From the NCBI RefSeq assembly GCF_001187845.1, contig NZ_CP012160.1, positions 1,550,001-1,614,000 on the forward strand: a stretch of 64,000 nucleotides of DNA, written 5' to 3'. The position numbers and the translations under genes were made by a program. Source of the stretch: Octadecabacter temperatus (GTDB taxonomy: Bacteria > Pseudomonadota > Alphaproteobacteria > Rhodobacterales > Rhodobacteraceae). Positions 16,278 to 27,965 of this stretch are shown one piece after another (within the stretch, counting starts at the first letter, position 1; each line of letters starts with the position of its first letter). The notes under the pieces were generated by a model. The model worked only from the letters and a program-made list of their open reading frames with translations. It was not told the DNA's origin and made no database searches.

Positions 16278-16626
16278 ATGAAAGATATGACATTCTCAAC
16301 GCTGCTCGCGGTTTTTGAAGAAATCTTCGGACGCGGGTTGTTCTGGGCCATGGTTGTTGTCGTGGTTATGGTAACGTTGGCCTACTTCTTTGTCCTGATC
16401 CGCGACCGTGCGGTGAGTTGGCACAAGTTCCTTTGGGCGCAGCTATCGATGCCCGTTGGCGTGGTGTTAGCGGTTTGGTTCCTGCTTGCGATGACCCATT
16501 CGAAGTTGCGGGACATGGGGGGCGATAGACCTGATCGTTCTTCTTATGGTCTCTGTTGGCGGTTCCATCGGAATGGCGATCCTTGTTTATACGGGGCAAT
16601 CTTTAACGAGTGGGCGCAATGAATAG
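16278..16626 (+). pseudogene. DUF5368 membrane protein with a frameshift
   Basis: The reading frame begins MKDMTFSTLLAVFEEIFGRG and shows two membrane helices (AMVVVVVMVTLAYFFVLI and QLSMPVGVVLAVWFLLAMT), as in the DUF5368 proteins that accompany sulfide:quinone reductase genes in Rhodobacteraceae. After the G6 run at 16517-16522 the family sequence continues in the +1 frame as AIDLIVLLMVSVGGSIGMAI...YTGQSLTSGRNE and ends at TAG 16624-16626. One G too many in the run explains the shift. In the original frame the tail is unrelated and polar. This may be a true pseudogene or a sequencing error in a homopolymer; the truncated neighbour favours real decay. Confidence 0.75.
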
Positions 16627-16740
16627 CGCCACAACCACGTCCTAAATGACCGTCTGCGCGCCGCAATCACGTTGAATTTCGGTCACGAACGATGTGCACA
16701 ATCGCCCCCAATGGGAAGTATTGGTAACGGAATAGAAACA

Positions 16741-16938
16741 ATGCATTTTACAAGCAACACAGCGACCATCGTGTCCGAGGTCCGCACTTTTGTCATGGAT
16801 GAACGCAAAAACTGCGTATCGGATCGCGAATGGAAGTTCCGCCTACGCGGATACGGGTATGACGTGCGTGACACGAACCACGGCACGGTATTAGCGACCC
16901 TGCCCCATGGCGTAGAAGTCTGCACGCTGGACGCCTAA
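16741..16938 (+). CDS. Small conserved hypothetical protein, 65 residues
   Basis: The protein starts MHFTSNTATIVSEVRTFVMD and ends with RGYGYDVRDTNHGTVLATLP-GVEVC, a compact soluble-looking sequence with mixed charge and one cysteine near the end. It reads like the small uncharacterised proteins common in roseobacters, but I cannot name a family. The ATG at 16741 is preferred over the longer frame from 16672 because conserved-looking sequence begins there. It is convergent with glpK, whose stop is 5 bp away. Confidence 0.55.
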   Translation: MHFTSNTATIVSEVRTFVMDERKNCVSDREWKFRLRGYGYDVRDTNHGTVLATLPHGVEVCTLDA

Positions 16939-16942
16939 GACC

Positions 16943-18406
16943 TTAAGTCTTTGTGCGACCAATCGCGTCTTTCCAGCCTGCGAAACGGCGGTCTTTCTCA
17001 GTGGCCGCCATTTCAGGTGCAAACGGACGTTCGAGCGCCCAAGTCGCCGCGAATTCATCTTGCGTCGGGTAGACCCCTGCCCGCATACCAGCAAGCCACG
17101 CAGCACCTAGTGCAGTTGTTTCCAGAACCTTCGGGCGATCAACAGGCGCGCCGATGATGTCGGCCAAGAACTGCATCGCCCAATCAGACGCAGACATGCC
17201 GCCGTCGACGCGCAAGGTGCCTTTTGCAGCGCCAGACCAATCCGCATGCATAGCTTCCAACAAATCGCGCGTTTGAAAGCCGACGCTTTCCAAAGCCGCG
17301 CGTGCAAACTCAGCTGGTCCAGCATTTCGCGTAAGCCCAAAAATCGCACCGCGTGCTTCAGCGTCCCAATATGGTGCCCCTAGGCCCGTGAAAGCTGGCA
17401 CCAAATACAATTCAACGGATGGATCGGCCTTTTCAGCCATGGCATGCGTATCTTTCGCATCCTCAATAATCCCGAGCCCATCACGCAGCCACTGCACGAC
17501 TGCACCCGCAATGAAAATCGACCCCTCAAGCGCGTAGGTCGTCTTGCCGTCTAGCTGATAGGCGATCGTGCCAAGCAAACGGTTCTTACTCTTTACGAGC
17601 TCATCGCCCGTATTCAGCAATGCAAAGCAGCCTGTACCATAAGTGGATTTCAACATCCCCGGCTCAAAACAGGCCTGTCCAATGGTTGCCGCCTGCTGGT
17701 CGCCCGCAACGCCCAAGATCGGCAGTTCTGGGCCAAACATATCAGTCGTTCCGAAGTCCGCAGCGCAATCTAGCACCTCTGGCAGTATGGACATTGGTAT
17801 GTTGAACCGCTTGCAGATCGTTTCGTCCCAAACGCCATCGCGAATGTTGTAAAGCATGGTGCGCGCTGCGTTTGTGGCGTCTGTGACATGGCGTTTGCCG
17901 CCGGTCATGCGCCAAATCAGAAAGCTGTCGACGGTCCCGAATACAAGCTTGCCCGCATCTGCCATTTCTTGCGCACCTTCAACAGTTTGCAAGATGTATC
18001 TCACCTTAGTTGCGCTGAAATACGGATCGGCAAGAAGGCCTGTTCGTTGGGTGATTTCCGCTTCGAATCCTTCGTCTTTTAGCTCATCACAAAACGCAGC
18101 CGTACGGCGGTCTTGCCAAACGATTGCGTTGTGAATGGGTTCGCCAGTCTCACGGTTCCAAACGATCGTGGTCTCGCGTTGGTTGGTTATCCCAATGGCG
18201 GCAATATCATCCGATTTGGCGACGACATCGTTGCAAACCGACACAACGCTGTCCCAAATCTCTTCTACATCATGCTCAACCCAACCGGATTGAGGGTAAA
18301 TCTGCGTGAACTCTTGTTGGGCGACATGGGCAATAGCCATTTTTTCATCAAACAAAATCGCACGACTCGATGTCGTGCCTTGGTCGATCGAAAGGATATG
18401 GGTCAT
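16943..18406 (-). CDS. glpK: Glycerol kinase
   Basis: The 487-residue FGGY-family kinase phosphorylates glycerol to sn-glycerol 3-phosphate with ATP in the cytoplasm. Evidence: the N-terminal ATP-binding [16 protein letters not shown], the substrate region [17 protein letters not shown] and IVWQDRRTA, the FGGY signature part [16 protein letters not shown], and [17 protein letters not shown] near the end. Length matches E. coli GlpK (about 500). Its start overlaps the stop of rlmE by 4 nt (ATGA), so the two are translated from one message. No glycerol transporter or GlpD gene is close. Confidence 0.96.
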   Translation of the reverse strand: MTHILSIDQGTTSSRAILFDEKMAIAHVAQQEFTQIYPQSGWVEHDVEEIWDSVVSVCNDVVAKSDDIAAIGITNQRETTIVWNRETGEPIHNAIVWQDRRTAAFCDELKDEGFEAEITQRTGLLADPYFSATKVRYILQTVEGAQEMADAGKLVFGTVDSFLIWRMTGGKRHVTDATNAARTMLYNIRDGVWDETICKRFNIPMSILPEVLDCAADFGTTDMFGPELPILGVAGDQQAATIGQACFEPGMLKSTYGTGCFALLNTGDELVKSKNRLLGTIAYQLDGKTTYALEGSIFIAGAVVQWLRDGLGIIEDAKDTHAMAEKADPSVELYLVPAFTGLGAPYWDAEARGAIFGLTRNAGPAEFARAALESVGFQTRDLLEAMHADWSGAAKGTLRVDGGMSASDWAMQFLADIIGAPVDRPKVLETTALGAAWLAGMRAGVYPTQDEFAATWALERPFAPEMAATEKDRRFAGWKDAIGRTKT

Positions 18407-19152
18407 ACGTTGTCGTCTCCCTGTTCGCCCCCGCGAAAACCGGTGGCGACAACAAATTTTTCCGAACTGTCAGACCGCGACGCTGGCGGCTTAACATATT
18501 GAACTTTCTTGAAATTCTTCTTCAGCATACGTTGTAGATCCGCTTCAGCGCCGCCTGCAAGAACTTTGGCTACAAACGTACCGCCTTCTTCAAGAACGTC
18601 AAAAGCGAAATACGCGGCCGCTTCACACAACGCCATAATGCGGTTGTGGTCCGTCTGTTTGTGACCTGATGCAGAAGCCGCCATATCAGACATCACTACG
18701 TCCGCCTTACCACCCAGCCAGTCCTTAACTTTTAGGTCGGCGTCGTCTTCCATGAAGTCGAGGACGTATAATTCAGATCCAGCGATCGGTTCCATCTCTT
18801 GCAAATCAACGCCAAGGATCGTGCCCGTTGGCTTGCCCTTGCGTTCGCCCAAAGCATTTATGCGCGGCACCGCAACTTGTACCCAACCACCCGGTGCAGC
18901 ACCTAGGTCAACGATGCGCTTTCCTGGCGTCAAAAAGTTAAACTTCTCATTCAACTCAAGAATCTTATAGGCAGCTCGCCCACGATACCCGTCCGCTTTC
19001 GCGCGCGTTACATAGGGATCGTTCAACTGCCGTTGCAGCCACAACGTGGACGACATTTTGCGGCCGCGCGCGGACTTCACCTTAACGGTCAAGTCACGTT
19101 GGCCGCGGCCACTGTCATTTTTTCCGGAACGGGATGTGGGTTTCTTTGCCAT
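18403..19152 (-). CDS. rlmE: 23S rRNA (uridine-2'-O-)-methyltransferase RlmE/FtsJ
   Basis: This 249-residue FtsJ-type methyltransferase modifies U2552 of 23S rRNA in the A-loop during 50S assembly. The SAM-binding motif is [16 protein letters not shown], followed by [10 protein letters not shown], and [15 protein letters not shown] carries the catalytic aspartate. The catalytic Lys residues lie in [20 protein letters not shown] and FVAKVLAGG. The N-terminus ([20 protein letters not shown]) is the basic extension common in alphaproteobacterial homologues. GGAGGGG stands directly before the ATG. It is first in a two-gene unit with glpK. Confidence 0.95.
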   Translation of the reverse strand: MAKKPTSRSGKNDSGRGQRDLTVKVKSARGRKMSSTLWLQRQLNDPYVTRAKADGYRGRAAYKILELNEKFNFLTPGKRIVDLGAAPGGWVQVAVPRINALGERKGKPTGTILGVDLQEMEPIAGSELYVLDFMEDDADLKVKDWLGGKADVVMSDMAASASGHKQTDHNRIMALCEAAAYFAFDVLEEGGTFVAKVLAGGAEADLQRMLKKNFKKVQYVKPPASRSDSSEKFVVATGFRGGEQGDDNV

Positions 19153-19326
19153 CCCCTCCAGTACCGTGCGCCCTAGCGGTAGTAAAGAGAGCGCCTATTC
19201 AACCTTTAAAGATATACAGCAGTTCGTCGCATCGCGATCCGCAAACTGTTACCTTTGTTGCCCAGGCTATATCCCTGTTTCTCAAACAAAGGCATTGAAG
19301 CTTACACGTCGTCGGGTCAAAAACCC

Positions 19327-19344
19327 TACAGAATAAATTCTGTA
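19327..19344. promoter_or_regulatory. 18-bp inverted repeat upstream of glk
   Basis: TACAGAAT-AA-ATTCTGTA forms two 8-bp arms around an AA centre, ending 23 bp before the glk start. Such a position suits an operator overlapping the promoter. The binding protein is unknown, and the AT-rich sequence could be chance. Confidence 0.35.
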
Positions 19345-19367
19345 ACGCGTTTTGGAACTTCGAAAAC

Positions 19368-20345
19368 ATGACACATCCGATGAACACCCTGTCTCTGGTC
19401 GCCGATATCGGGGGCACAAACACGCGTTGCGCGCTTGCCAATGGCCGCGAGGTGTTACCGGAAACCGTGCGTCGGTATTCAAACGCAAAATACAATGGTT
19501 TGGCCGCCGTCCTGCAAACCTACCTGGCGGATGAAGGACAAGTTGTTCCCGCTGCGGCCTGTGTTGCGGTCGCAGGCCCCGTTCGCGACGGCGTTGCTAC
19601 GATGACCAATCTCGACTGGACAATCGATCGCGACACTTTGATGAGCGCGACAAATGCTAAAACGGTCGCGATCCTGAACGATCTCCAAGCGCAAGGTCAC
19701 GCAATTGGGGATCTTGCATCAGCGGCGTTCCGTCCGATTATTGATGGACCTGAAACGTCGGCGCAGGCTGTTCGGCTGGTCGTCGGCGTCGGAACAGGGT
19801 TCAACGCGGCGCCGGTTTTTGAAACCGAAACAGGACGTTTTGTACCGCCCTCGGAAGCTGGTCATGCGAACTTACCGATCCAATCCGAGCAAGAATTCCG
19901 CTTATGCCGATACGTCTCAAGTGCGCACGGGTTTCCTGCGATCGAAGACGTGTTGTCTGGGCGTGGCTTGGAACGGGTCTATTCGTTTCTTTGCGACGAA
20001 GCCGGAACACCCGCCAAGTTATCCGCACAAGACATCATGGCCGCTTGTGAAACAGGCAACAATAATCTGGCGCGCGACGCTGCGGGCCTGTTTGCAAAGA
20101 CCTTAGGAACTGTTTGTGGCAATCTATCTTTGATTCAACTTCCTTTTGGAGGCGTCTATTTGGTTGGCGGTGTTGCCAGAGCATTGGCGCCATACCTTTC
20201 AGAATTTGGCTTCAAGGATGCGTTTCAAGACAAAGGGCGGTTCTCACCTTTCATGGCGAATTTTTCGGTCTCTGTCGTTGAAGATGATTACGCAGCCCTT
20301 TTGGGATCAGCTTCCCACATAGAGAACTTGCGTGCTGTTCAATGA
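19368..20345 (+). CDS. glk: Glucokinase (Glk family, bacterial type)
   Basis: The 325-residue enzyme phosphorylates glucose to glucose 6-phosphate using ATP. LVADIGGTNTRCAL is the phosphate-binding loop, LNDLQAQGHAIG carries the catalytic Asp, GVGTGFN is the adenosine loop and PSEAGHANLP contains the sugar-binding Glu-His. Length matches E. coli Glk (321). It lacks the zinc-binding CxCGxxGC motif of ROK glucokinases. The start at 19368 is used because GGAA lies about 10 bp upstream; ATG at 19380 is an alternative. The gene is convergent with cckA and overlaps its end by 7 nt. The product feeds the zwf-pgl steps encoded at 31.5-33.6 kb. Confidence 0.93.
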   Translation: MTHPMNTLSLVADIGGTNTRCALANGREVLPETVRRYSNAKYNGLAAVLQTYLADEGQVVPAAACVAVAGPVRDGVATMTNLDWTIDRDTLMSATNAKTVAILNDLQAQGHAIGDLASAAFRPIIDGPETSAQAVRLVVGVGTGFNAAPVFETETGRFVPPSEAGHANLPIQSEQEFRLCRYVSSAHGFPAIEDVLSGRGLERVYSFLCDEAGTPAKLSAQDIMAACETGNNNLARDAAGLFAKTLGTVCGNLSLIQLPFGGVYLVGGVARALAPYLSEFGFKDAFQDKGRFSPFMANFSVSVVEDDYAALLGSASHIENLRAVQ

Positions 20346-22693
20346 AGCTGATTGTGGACAGTCTTCGTTAATTCGTTGAGAGAAAACGGTTTAGGAAGGA
20401 ACACCGAATTAGGAATGCTCTTTTGGTCTTCCCCAAATGACTCTTCTGCATAGCCGGAGACAAAAATCACTTTAGTATTCGGGCGCGACGTCAGCGCTTC
20501 GCGCACCCATGTTGGACCATCTTTGCCCGGCATAATCACATCCGTAAGGAACAAATCCACCTCAAGGTCTGGATCAGACAACATGGTGAGCGCGGATTCG
20601 GCGCAATCAGCTTCAAGCACCGTAAAGCCACGTAACCTCAGTGCACGTGATGCAAATGCGCGAACCGGCGCTTCGTCCTCTACCAGAAGAACGACACCAT
20701 CCCCTGAGATCGCCACTGAATTGGGGCTCCCGGTCGGTTTCTCCACATGCTCGATCGGCGCATCATGGCGCGGTATTAGGATGCTAAATGTCGTTCCGAC
20801 ACCGACTTCGGAATCGACAAAGATATAACCGCCCGTCTGCTTGATAATTCCATAAGCCGTGGACAGGCCAAGACCTGTTCCATCTCCCGACTTCTTGGTC
20901 GTCCAAAACGGATCGAAAATTTTGGTTCGCACATCTTCTGGAATGCCAATGCCGGTATCACGGACACGTAGAACCACATATCGTCCTGCAGGAACCGTAA
21001 CGCGGTCGCGGTGAAGTGGTTCCACCAAAGCGGTATTTTCAGTTTCAACTCTGATGTTCCCTCCCTCGGGCATCGCATCACGTGCGTTCACGACAAGGTT
21101 CATCAAGACTTGTTCGAGCTGGCGTTTGTCGGCGCGGATCGGGCTTAAACTCGGGTCGTGATCCAGCGTTAGAGTTAAACGTTCGCCAACAAGCCGGTTC
21201 AACAGGTGCGTGCTTTCCGATAGCGTGTTGCGAAGATCCATAACTTCTGGCTGCAGGTTCTGCTTGCGCGAATATGCCAACAGTTGGGCGACGAGCGCCG
21301 CTGCGCGATTGGCGTTTTCATGAATTTGCACAAGATCAGCAAAGTCTCCGTCGCCTTGATCATGACGCAGTAGCAATAGGTCACAGTGGCCTGATATCGC
21401 AGTTAGAAGGTTGTTGAAATCGTGCGCAACGCCACCGGCCAACTGCCCGATAGCCTGCATTTTCTGGCTTTGAACAAATTGCATTTCTAGGTTTTTGAAT
21501 TCGGTTACATCACTCAAAACTGCAACGACATAATCTGTTCCATCCTCTGATCCAGCGGGATTTAGCGACACTTGAACATGGATTTCTTTGCTTTCATGAA
21601 CAGCTTCTAAAAATTGAGCCGTTCCTAGCCCTTTGCCTTCTACCGTCTCAGTGACCCAATCCGTTAGCGGTCGACCTAGCCCCTTAAGCAAATCACTCAT
21701 CCGGGATCCAGAACCGATCTTATTGTCTAACAAAACACGTGCTTCATGGTTGGACGATAGGACTTCGCCAGCTGCCGAAATCTTAAGTAACGGAACCGGA
21801 AGCTCCTCGATCGCGTCCCATTCGGTACCGGTGTTCGCAGCATCGGAAAGGTCGTCGCCAGGAAGAAGGTAGATTTCACGGCGCCCTCCGTGACTTGGCA
21901 CCTCAGCCACAAGACTTTCGATTTCACCAGATTCGCACAGCACTTTGTGAACATGCCCCGATGTGATCGGCAATTCAGCAAACACACCACTCAAATTCTT
22001 CGCGCGCCCGCCTAACAGGCGACGAAATGCTTCGTTCATGTAAAGAACGGTCCCCGTTGGCCCCGCTGTTAGCATTGGTAAGCTGAGCGCGTCGGCCGCA
22101 CGCGCACCACCACCACGGTCAGAAAGATCCTCTACGCGCCACAGGTACATATCGGCCTCAACAGCGTTCACTGCGAGACGTATATGCCCTTTGCGCGTTA
22201 CGATATCTTCTCGTGCACTGCCCAGAGCTTGGGCCTTGCTTTGAAGGCGGAAAAGTACAGAGGTTGGGTCCGCAAATAGGTCAGCAAAAATGCAGCTTAG
22301 CGTATCGTTCGCCCTGTCGCGGAATTTCTCATCAGCGGTCTCATTTCGAAAGGCAACATTCCCCTCGATATCCGCTAAAAAACAGGGAGTGGGATCATGC
22401 TCAACAAGGGAAACGACAGCTTGGGTAGCGTAAGACTTTTTGCGAGCTTGCAACGCCTTGTAGCCCGATGCCGAGCCCGCAAATACAATAAGCGCGACTG
22501 CGAACGCTAGTAGACCTAACCGGAATTCAGGTTGGGATAGAAAAAACGCCGCAATAGCTGCGCAACTCCCCAGCAAGACTAACGCAACAACAGGAAAATC
22601 GCGCGCTTCATGGCGTGAAGGCAAACTTATTGCTTCGGCAGCCGCTGTTAACTGGCTATGGGTCTTCTCTTCTGACACGCCCGCCTCATTCAT
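20339..22693 (-). CDS. cckA: Hybrid histidine kinase CckA
   Basis: The 784-residue protein is the cell-cycle hybrid kinase of alphaproteobacteria, which phosphorylates ChpT and through it CtrA. Layout: two membrane helices (about 33-51 and 59-75), PAS-like domains (about 95-395), a HisKA domain with His424 in [11 protein letters not shown], an ATPase domain ([39 protein letters not shown]) and a C-terminal receiver domain with Asp718 in [13 protein letters not shown]. In Rhodobacteraceae the CckA-ChpT-CtrA relay controls motility, gene transfer agents and related traits rather than viability. No other relay gene is in the window. Confidence 0.93.
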   Translation of the reverse strand: MNEAGVSEEKTHSQLTAAAEAISLPSRHEARDFPVVALVLLGSCAAIAAFFLSQPEFRLGLLAFAVALIVFAGSASGYKALQARKKSYATQAVVSLVEHDPTPCFLADIEGNVAFRNETADEKFRDRANDTLSCIFADLFADPTSVLFRLQSKAQALGSAREDIVTRKGHIRLAVNAVEADMYLWRVEDLSDRGGGARAADALSLPMLTAGPTGTVLYMNEAFRRLLGGRAKNLSGVFAELPITSGHVHKVLCESGEIESLVAEVPSHGGRREIYLLPGDDLSDAANTGTEWDAIEELPVPLLKISAAGEVLSSNHEARVLLDNKIGSGSRMSDLLKGLGRPLTDWVTETVEGKGLGTAQFLEAVHESKEIHVQVSLNPAGSEDGTDYVVAVLSDVTEFKNLEMQFVQSQKMQAIGQLAGGVAHDFNNLLTAISGHCDLLLLRHDQGDGDFADLVQIHENANRAAALVAQLLAYSRKQNLQPEVMDLRNTLSESTHLLNRLVGERLTLTLDHDPSLSPIRADKRQLEQVLMNLVVNARDAMPEGGNIRVETENTALVEPLHRDRVTVPAGRYVVLRVRDTGIGIPEDVRTKIFDPFWTTKKSGDGTGLGLSTAYGIIKQTGGYIFVDSEVGVGTTFSILIPRHDAPIEHVEKPTGSPNSVAISGDGVVLLVEDEAPVRAFASRALRLRGFTVLEADCAESALTMLSDPDLEVDLFLTDVIMPGKDGPTWVREALTSRPNTKVIFVSGYAEESFGEDQKSIPNSVFLPKPFSLNELTKTVHNQLH

Positions 22694-22794
22694 GGATAGA
22701 TTCGTTAGGTGCAGCTAACGATAAAATCCTTAACCTCCACTTAAGTTATTGGAGTAAGACTAGGGCGTTTCATAAACAATGCAATCAGTGGTTG

Positions 22795-23958
22795 CTAAGC
22801 AGCGCACCTCAGCACTGAATAGTAGAAACCATCACCAAGGGCGTGAGGCGCGATTGAAACCTGTTGTTCGATCGCGAAACCCGAAGTGACCGCCATAAAC
22901 GATTGAATACGAGAATTATTTTCCGCCTCAAACACAGAGCACGTCGCATAGACAAGCGCACCACCAGCGCGAACAATCTTTGCGCCCTGTGATAGAACCT
23001 CATCCTGAATGGTCGTCAGTTCTTGAAGCCGCTCAGCCGTCAAATCCCACTTCGCCGCCGGATTTCGACGCCAAGTTCCACTCCCCGAACAAGGCGCATC
23101 GACGAAAACGATGTCAAAAGGCTCAATCGTGGCCAAGTTTTCCGTCGCAACGGTTTCAATCGTCACGCCAGCCCGCGCGGCGCGTGGTGCAATGTCGACC
23201 ATCCGTTTGGGGTCAATGTCATGTGCGGTTACTTCCGCGCCAAGAGCAGCCATCGCAAGAGCTTTACCGCCGCCGCCAGCACATAGATCAAGAACGCGTT
23301 GCCCCTTAGTGATGTTTAACGCTGAAATCGCGTGTTGCGAGGACGTGTCCTGAAGTTCAATAAGACCGTCTTCATAGGCCGCAGATAGCGCCACACGTCT
23401 TTCATTTTCAATAACTTGAAGTGTGAAGCCCATGTTCTGAACGGGAACAGCGACGATGTTTTCTTCGGCAAGCGAAGCAATCACATCTTTAGCCGTGCTG
23501 CGCGCTGCGTTCACACGTAAAAACACACCAGCGCGATCCTTAAGGATGTCAAAAACGTCGTCTGAATCCGCGCCAAGCGCGGCATCAAAATGCGGCAGCA
23601 TCCAGCCCGGCATATCACGCTGTATCCAACGTTCCGCATCTTTCAAAAGACGCGCTTCTTCACCGTCTTCGACGTCACGTGGGGCGTGTCCGACGCCCGT
23701 AAACATCTCATCCACCTGCCCCGCAGCCCGCATGGCGCCAAGCATAACCCCGCGCCCTGTGTTTGCACCGCCAAGCCAGCCATAAGAGGCCTTGCACCGC
23801 AGCGCTTGGAACACATGGTCGCGAATAGCCGCGCGGTCCTTGGACCCTGCAAACCTGTGCGTGCGCCCCCAGCCTGTTAGGGACTTTTCAGGCGTCGCAC
23901 CTTCAAAGATCGTTTCAAGAACTTCGATGGCGGCGGCAACACGTGCGGCAGGTGTCAT
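22795..23958 (-). CDS. rsmB: RsmB/NOP-family rRNA cytosine-C5 methyltransferase
   Basis: The 387-residue protein methylates a cytosine in ribosomal RNA (C967 of 16S in E. coli RsmB). SAM-binding is shown by VLDLCAGGGGKALAMAALGA and DIDPKRM. The catalytic motif IV is DAPCSGSGTWRRNP and motif VI is ALVYATCSVFEAEN, each with its essential Cys. The N-terminal about 140 residues are the NusB-like RNA-binding part, shorter than in E. coli. It lies 3 bp downstream of guaB on the same strand, so the two probably share a transcript. Assignment to RsmB rather than another NOP methylase is by family resemblance. Confidence 0.88.
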   Translation of the reverse strand: MTPAARVAAAIEVLETIFEGATPEKSLTGWGRTHRFAGSKDRAAIRDHVFQALRCKASYGWLGGANTGRGVMLGAMRAAGQVDEMFTGVGHAPRDVEDGEEARLLKDAERWIQRDMPGWMLPHFDAALGADSDDVFDILKDRAGVFLRVNAARSTAKDVIASLAEENIVAVPVQNMGFTLQVIENERRVALSAAYEDGLIELQDTSSQHAISALNITKGQRVLDLCAGGGGKALAMAALGAEVTAHDIDPKRMVDIAPRAARAGVTIETVATENLATIEPFDIVFVDAPCSGSGTWRRNPAAKWDLTAERLQELTTIQDEVLSQGAKIVRAGGALVYATCSVFEAENNSRIQSFMAVTSGFAIEQQVSIAPHALGDGFYYSVLRCAA

Positions 23959-23961
23959 GGA

Positions 23962-25500
<1,539 letters not shown>

Positions 25501-25605
25501 CTACAAAGCAACCTCATGACGTTCCTGAACATTAAGATGGCGGATAGCGGCTGCATCATCGCGACCGAGACGCTATTGTTGAAAAAAATCTAAAGGCCAA
25601 ACTCC

Positions 25606-27645
25606 ATGAGCAATGATCCACTCGTCGTCTTTACCCCGTCTGGCAAACGTGGGCATTTCCCGACCGGAACCCCGATCCTAACGGCAGCGCGACAGCTGGG
25701 TGTCGATCTGGATTCCGTTTGTGGCGGACGCGGCATTTGTTCGAAATGTCAGATCACGCCAAGCTATGGCGAGTTTTCCAAACACGGTGTGACGGCCAAA
25801 GACGGCGCCCTTTCTGAGTGGAACTCGGTCGAGCAGCGTTACAAAGACAAACGCGGGCTTATTGATGGTCGCCGCCTTGGGTGCCAAGCCACGGTGCAAG
25901 GCGACATCGTGATTGATGTGCCACCAGAAAGCCAAGTCCACCGCCAAGTGGTTCGTAAGGCTGCCAGTGCCCGCGCGATGGTTATGGATCCGGCGGTTCG
26001 GTCTTACTACGTCGAAGTCGCAGAGCCTGATATGCACACCCCAACGGGGGATCTCGAACGCCTTGGGATCGCCCTGAAGGAACAGTGGGACATTGACGAC
26101 ATTACCGCTGGCATGTCTGTGCTGCGCAAATTGCAGCCGGTTCTTCGTAAAGGCAAATGGACCTGCACGGTGGTTCTGCACAAAGGCCACCAAGACACGG
26201 TTCACCGCATCCTAGACATTCATCCTGGTTTTGATGAAACACGCCTTTACGGACTGGCGATTGACCTTGGCTCAACCACTATCGCCGCGCACTTAACCGA
26301 TCTGCGCAATGGCACTGTTGTTGCGTCCAGCGGCATCATGAACCCACAAATCCGCTTCGGCGAAGACCTGATGAGCCGCGTGTCCTACGTGATGATGAAC
26401 CCCGGTGGTGACGTGAAGATGACCAACGCGGTACGTACGGCGTTGAATGCGCTGACGGACACCCTATCGGCTGAGGCTGAAATCCAGCCGAGCCAAATCA
26501 TGGAAGCCGTGTTCGTTTGCAATCCGGTCATGCACCACCTGTTGCTTGGGATTGATCCGGTTGAGCTTGGCCAAGCGCCCTTCGCGCTCGCCACCTCGAA
26601 ATCGCTGTCCCTACATGTTGCTGATCTTGACCTCACAAGCATGAACCCCGCTGCGCGCGTGTTCATTCTCCCGTGCATTGCGGGACATGTCGGAGCAGAT
26701 GCCGCCGCCGTCGCCCTGTCTGAAGCGCCATATGAACAAGACGAGCTGACGCTGGTTGTGGATGTGGGTACCAACGCCGAAATCCTGCTTGGCAACAAAA
26801 CCCAAGTGCTTGCTTGTTCGTCACCGACAGGCCCTGCATTCGAGGGCGCACAGATTTCCAGCGGCCAACGCGCGGCCCCTGGCGCGATTGAGCGGATCGA
26901 GATTGATCCAACAACGAAAGAACCCCGCTTCCAAGTTATCGGATCTGATATTTGGTCAAACGATGCAGGCTTTGACGCCGCGATTGCGACCACGGGTGTT
27001 ACAGGCATCTGTGGCTCTGGCATCATCGAAGCTGTCGCTGAAATGCGCATGGCAGGATTGTTGGATTCCAAAGGTCTGATTGGCGCCCCCGAGCAAACCG
27101 GAACGACGCGCTGCATTCCTGATGGGCGCACCCATTCCTATGTCATCCACGACGGTACCGCGGATGGTGGCCCACTCATCACCGTAACCCAAGGCGATAT
27201 ACGCGCGATCCAGCTCGCGAAATCCGCGCTCTATGCAGGCGCGCGTCTGTTGATGGATGAAATGGGCACCGATACCGTTGAACGCGTGGTTTTGGCCGGT
27301 GCATTTGGCGCTCATATTTCCCCCAAACACGCGATGGTGCTGGGCATGATCCCTGATGTGCCGCTTGATAAGGTCACATCTGCTGGCAACGCTGCGGGTA
27401 CAGGCGCACGCATGGCTTTGTGTTCCGTCGAAGCCCGCACGTCCATTGAGAAAACCGTACGCGAAATCACAAAAGTCGAAACCGCAATTGAGCCGAAGTT
27501 CCAAGAACACTTCGTCAACGCCAACGCAATTCCGCACGCGACGGACCCATTTACCATTTTGCGCTCAAACACGCCTTTGCCGGATGTTCTGTTCAATACA
27601 CAAGGTGACAGTGGTGCCGGCCGGCGCAGACGTCGCCGCAGCTAA
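25606..27645 (+). CDS. RACo-like corrinoid-protein activator (2Fe-2S plus ASKHA ATPase, DUF4445)
   Basis: The 679-residue protein combines an N-terminal plant-type ferredoxin domain (Cys39, Cys45, Cys48 in CGGRGICSKCQ, and Cys93 in RRLGCQATV) with a middle linker and a C-terminal ASKHA ATPase-like domain (LAIDLGSTTIAAHLTDLRNG; VVDVGTNAEILLGN; LAGAFGAHI). This is the layout of RACo/RamA-type activators, which use ATP to reduce oxidised Co(II) corrinoid proteins back to Co(I) for methyl transfer. In roseobacters such proteins usually serve MttB-type demethylation of methylated amines. Here no corrinoid protein or methyltransferase is adjacent, but an MttB homologue lies at 50.3 kb. The C-terminus ends in an Arg-rich tail (GRRRRRRS). 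It is divergent from guaB. Confidence 0.88.
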   Translation: MSNDPLVVFTPSGKRGHFPTGTPILTAARQLGVDLDSVCGGRGICSKCQITPSYGEFSKHGVTAKDGALSEWNSVEQRYKDKRGLIDGRRLGCQATVQGDIVIDVPPESQVHRQVVRKAASARAMVMDPAVRSYYVEVAEPDMHTPTGDLERLGIALKEQWDIDDITAGMSVLRKLQPVLRKGKWTCTVVLHKGHQDTVHRILDIHPGFDETRLYGLAIDLGSTTIAAHLTDLRNGTVVASSGIMNPQIRFGEDLMSRVSYVMMNPGGDVKMTNAVRTALNALTDTLSAEAEIQPSQIMEAVFVCNPVMHHLLLGIDPVELGQAPFALATSKSLSLHVADLDLTSMNPAARVFILPCIAGHVGADAAAVALSEAPYEQDELTLVVDVGTNAEILLGNKTQVLACSSPTGPAFEGAQISSGQRAAPGAIERIEIDPTTKEPRFQVIGSDIWSNDAGFDAAIATTGVTGICGSGIIEAVAEMRMAGLLDSKGLIGAPEQTGTTRCIPDGRTHSYVIHDGTADGGPLITVTQGDIRAIQLAKSALYAGARLLMDEMGTDTVERVVLAGAFGAHISPKHAMVLGMIPDVPLDKVTSAGNAAGTGARMALCSVEARTSIEKTVREITKVETAIEPKFQEHFVNANAIPHATDPFTILRSNTPLPDVLFNTQGDSGAGRRRRRRS

Positions 27646-27748
27646 CTAATTCAGAAAATCGGTGCCCTGTGGTCACTCCAGATGACGGCCACCTGATGTG
27701 TTTTGAGGCAAATTGATTGCACCAAATCTCAAACACATGAGGCACATC

Positions 27749-27961
27749 ATGGATTATTCACAAATTATTGCCGCGCAAATGCTTTCTCACAACGCTGGTA
27801 AACGCCAAGTCCAAACCGAAGAAGATTTTTACGCACGCCAAAGCATACCCATATTCGGAAGCCTCACAAACTGGGTACGGCCGTTCCTTGAGGGGCTAAA
27901 TCTGGCAAAGCTAACAAAAGTCGGTGCCAATTGCCGTCTTGCCGTACAGAAACTATGTTGA
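27749..27961 (+). CDS. Small hypothetical protein upstream of a LuxR-type regulator
   Basis: A 70-residue frame (MDYSQIIAAQMLSHNAGKRQ... ending LAVQKLC) starts at 27749 with GAGG six bases upstream and ends 4 bp before the next gene's ATG. It has mixed charge, one hydrophobic stretch around PIFGSLTNWVRPFL and no family I recognise. The close spacing suggests it is co-translated with the LuxR regulator. It could be a small unknown protein or a leader frame. Confidence 0.45.
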   Translation: MDYSQIIAAQMLSHNAGKRQVQTEEDFYARQSIPIFGSLTNWVRPFLEGLNLAKLTKVGANCRLAVQKLC

Positions 27962-27965
27962 CCAG

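Noticed and set aside
26385..27131. 248-codon open frame on the minus strand
   Set aside because: Lies wholly antisense to the RACo-like gene; composition is that of a shadow frame, and it has no family features or promoter.
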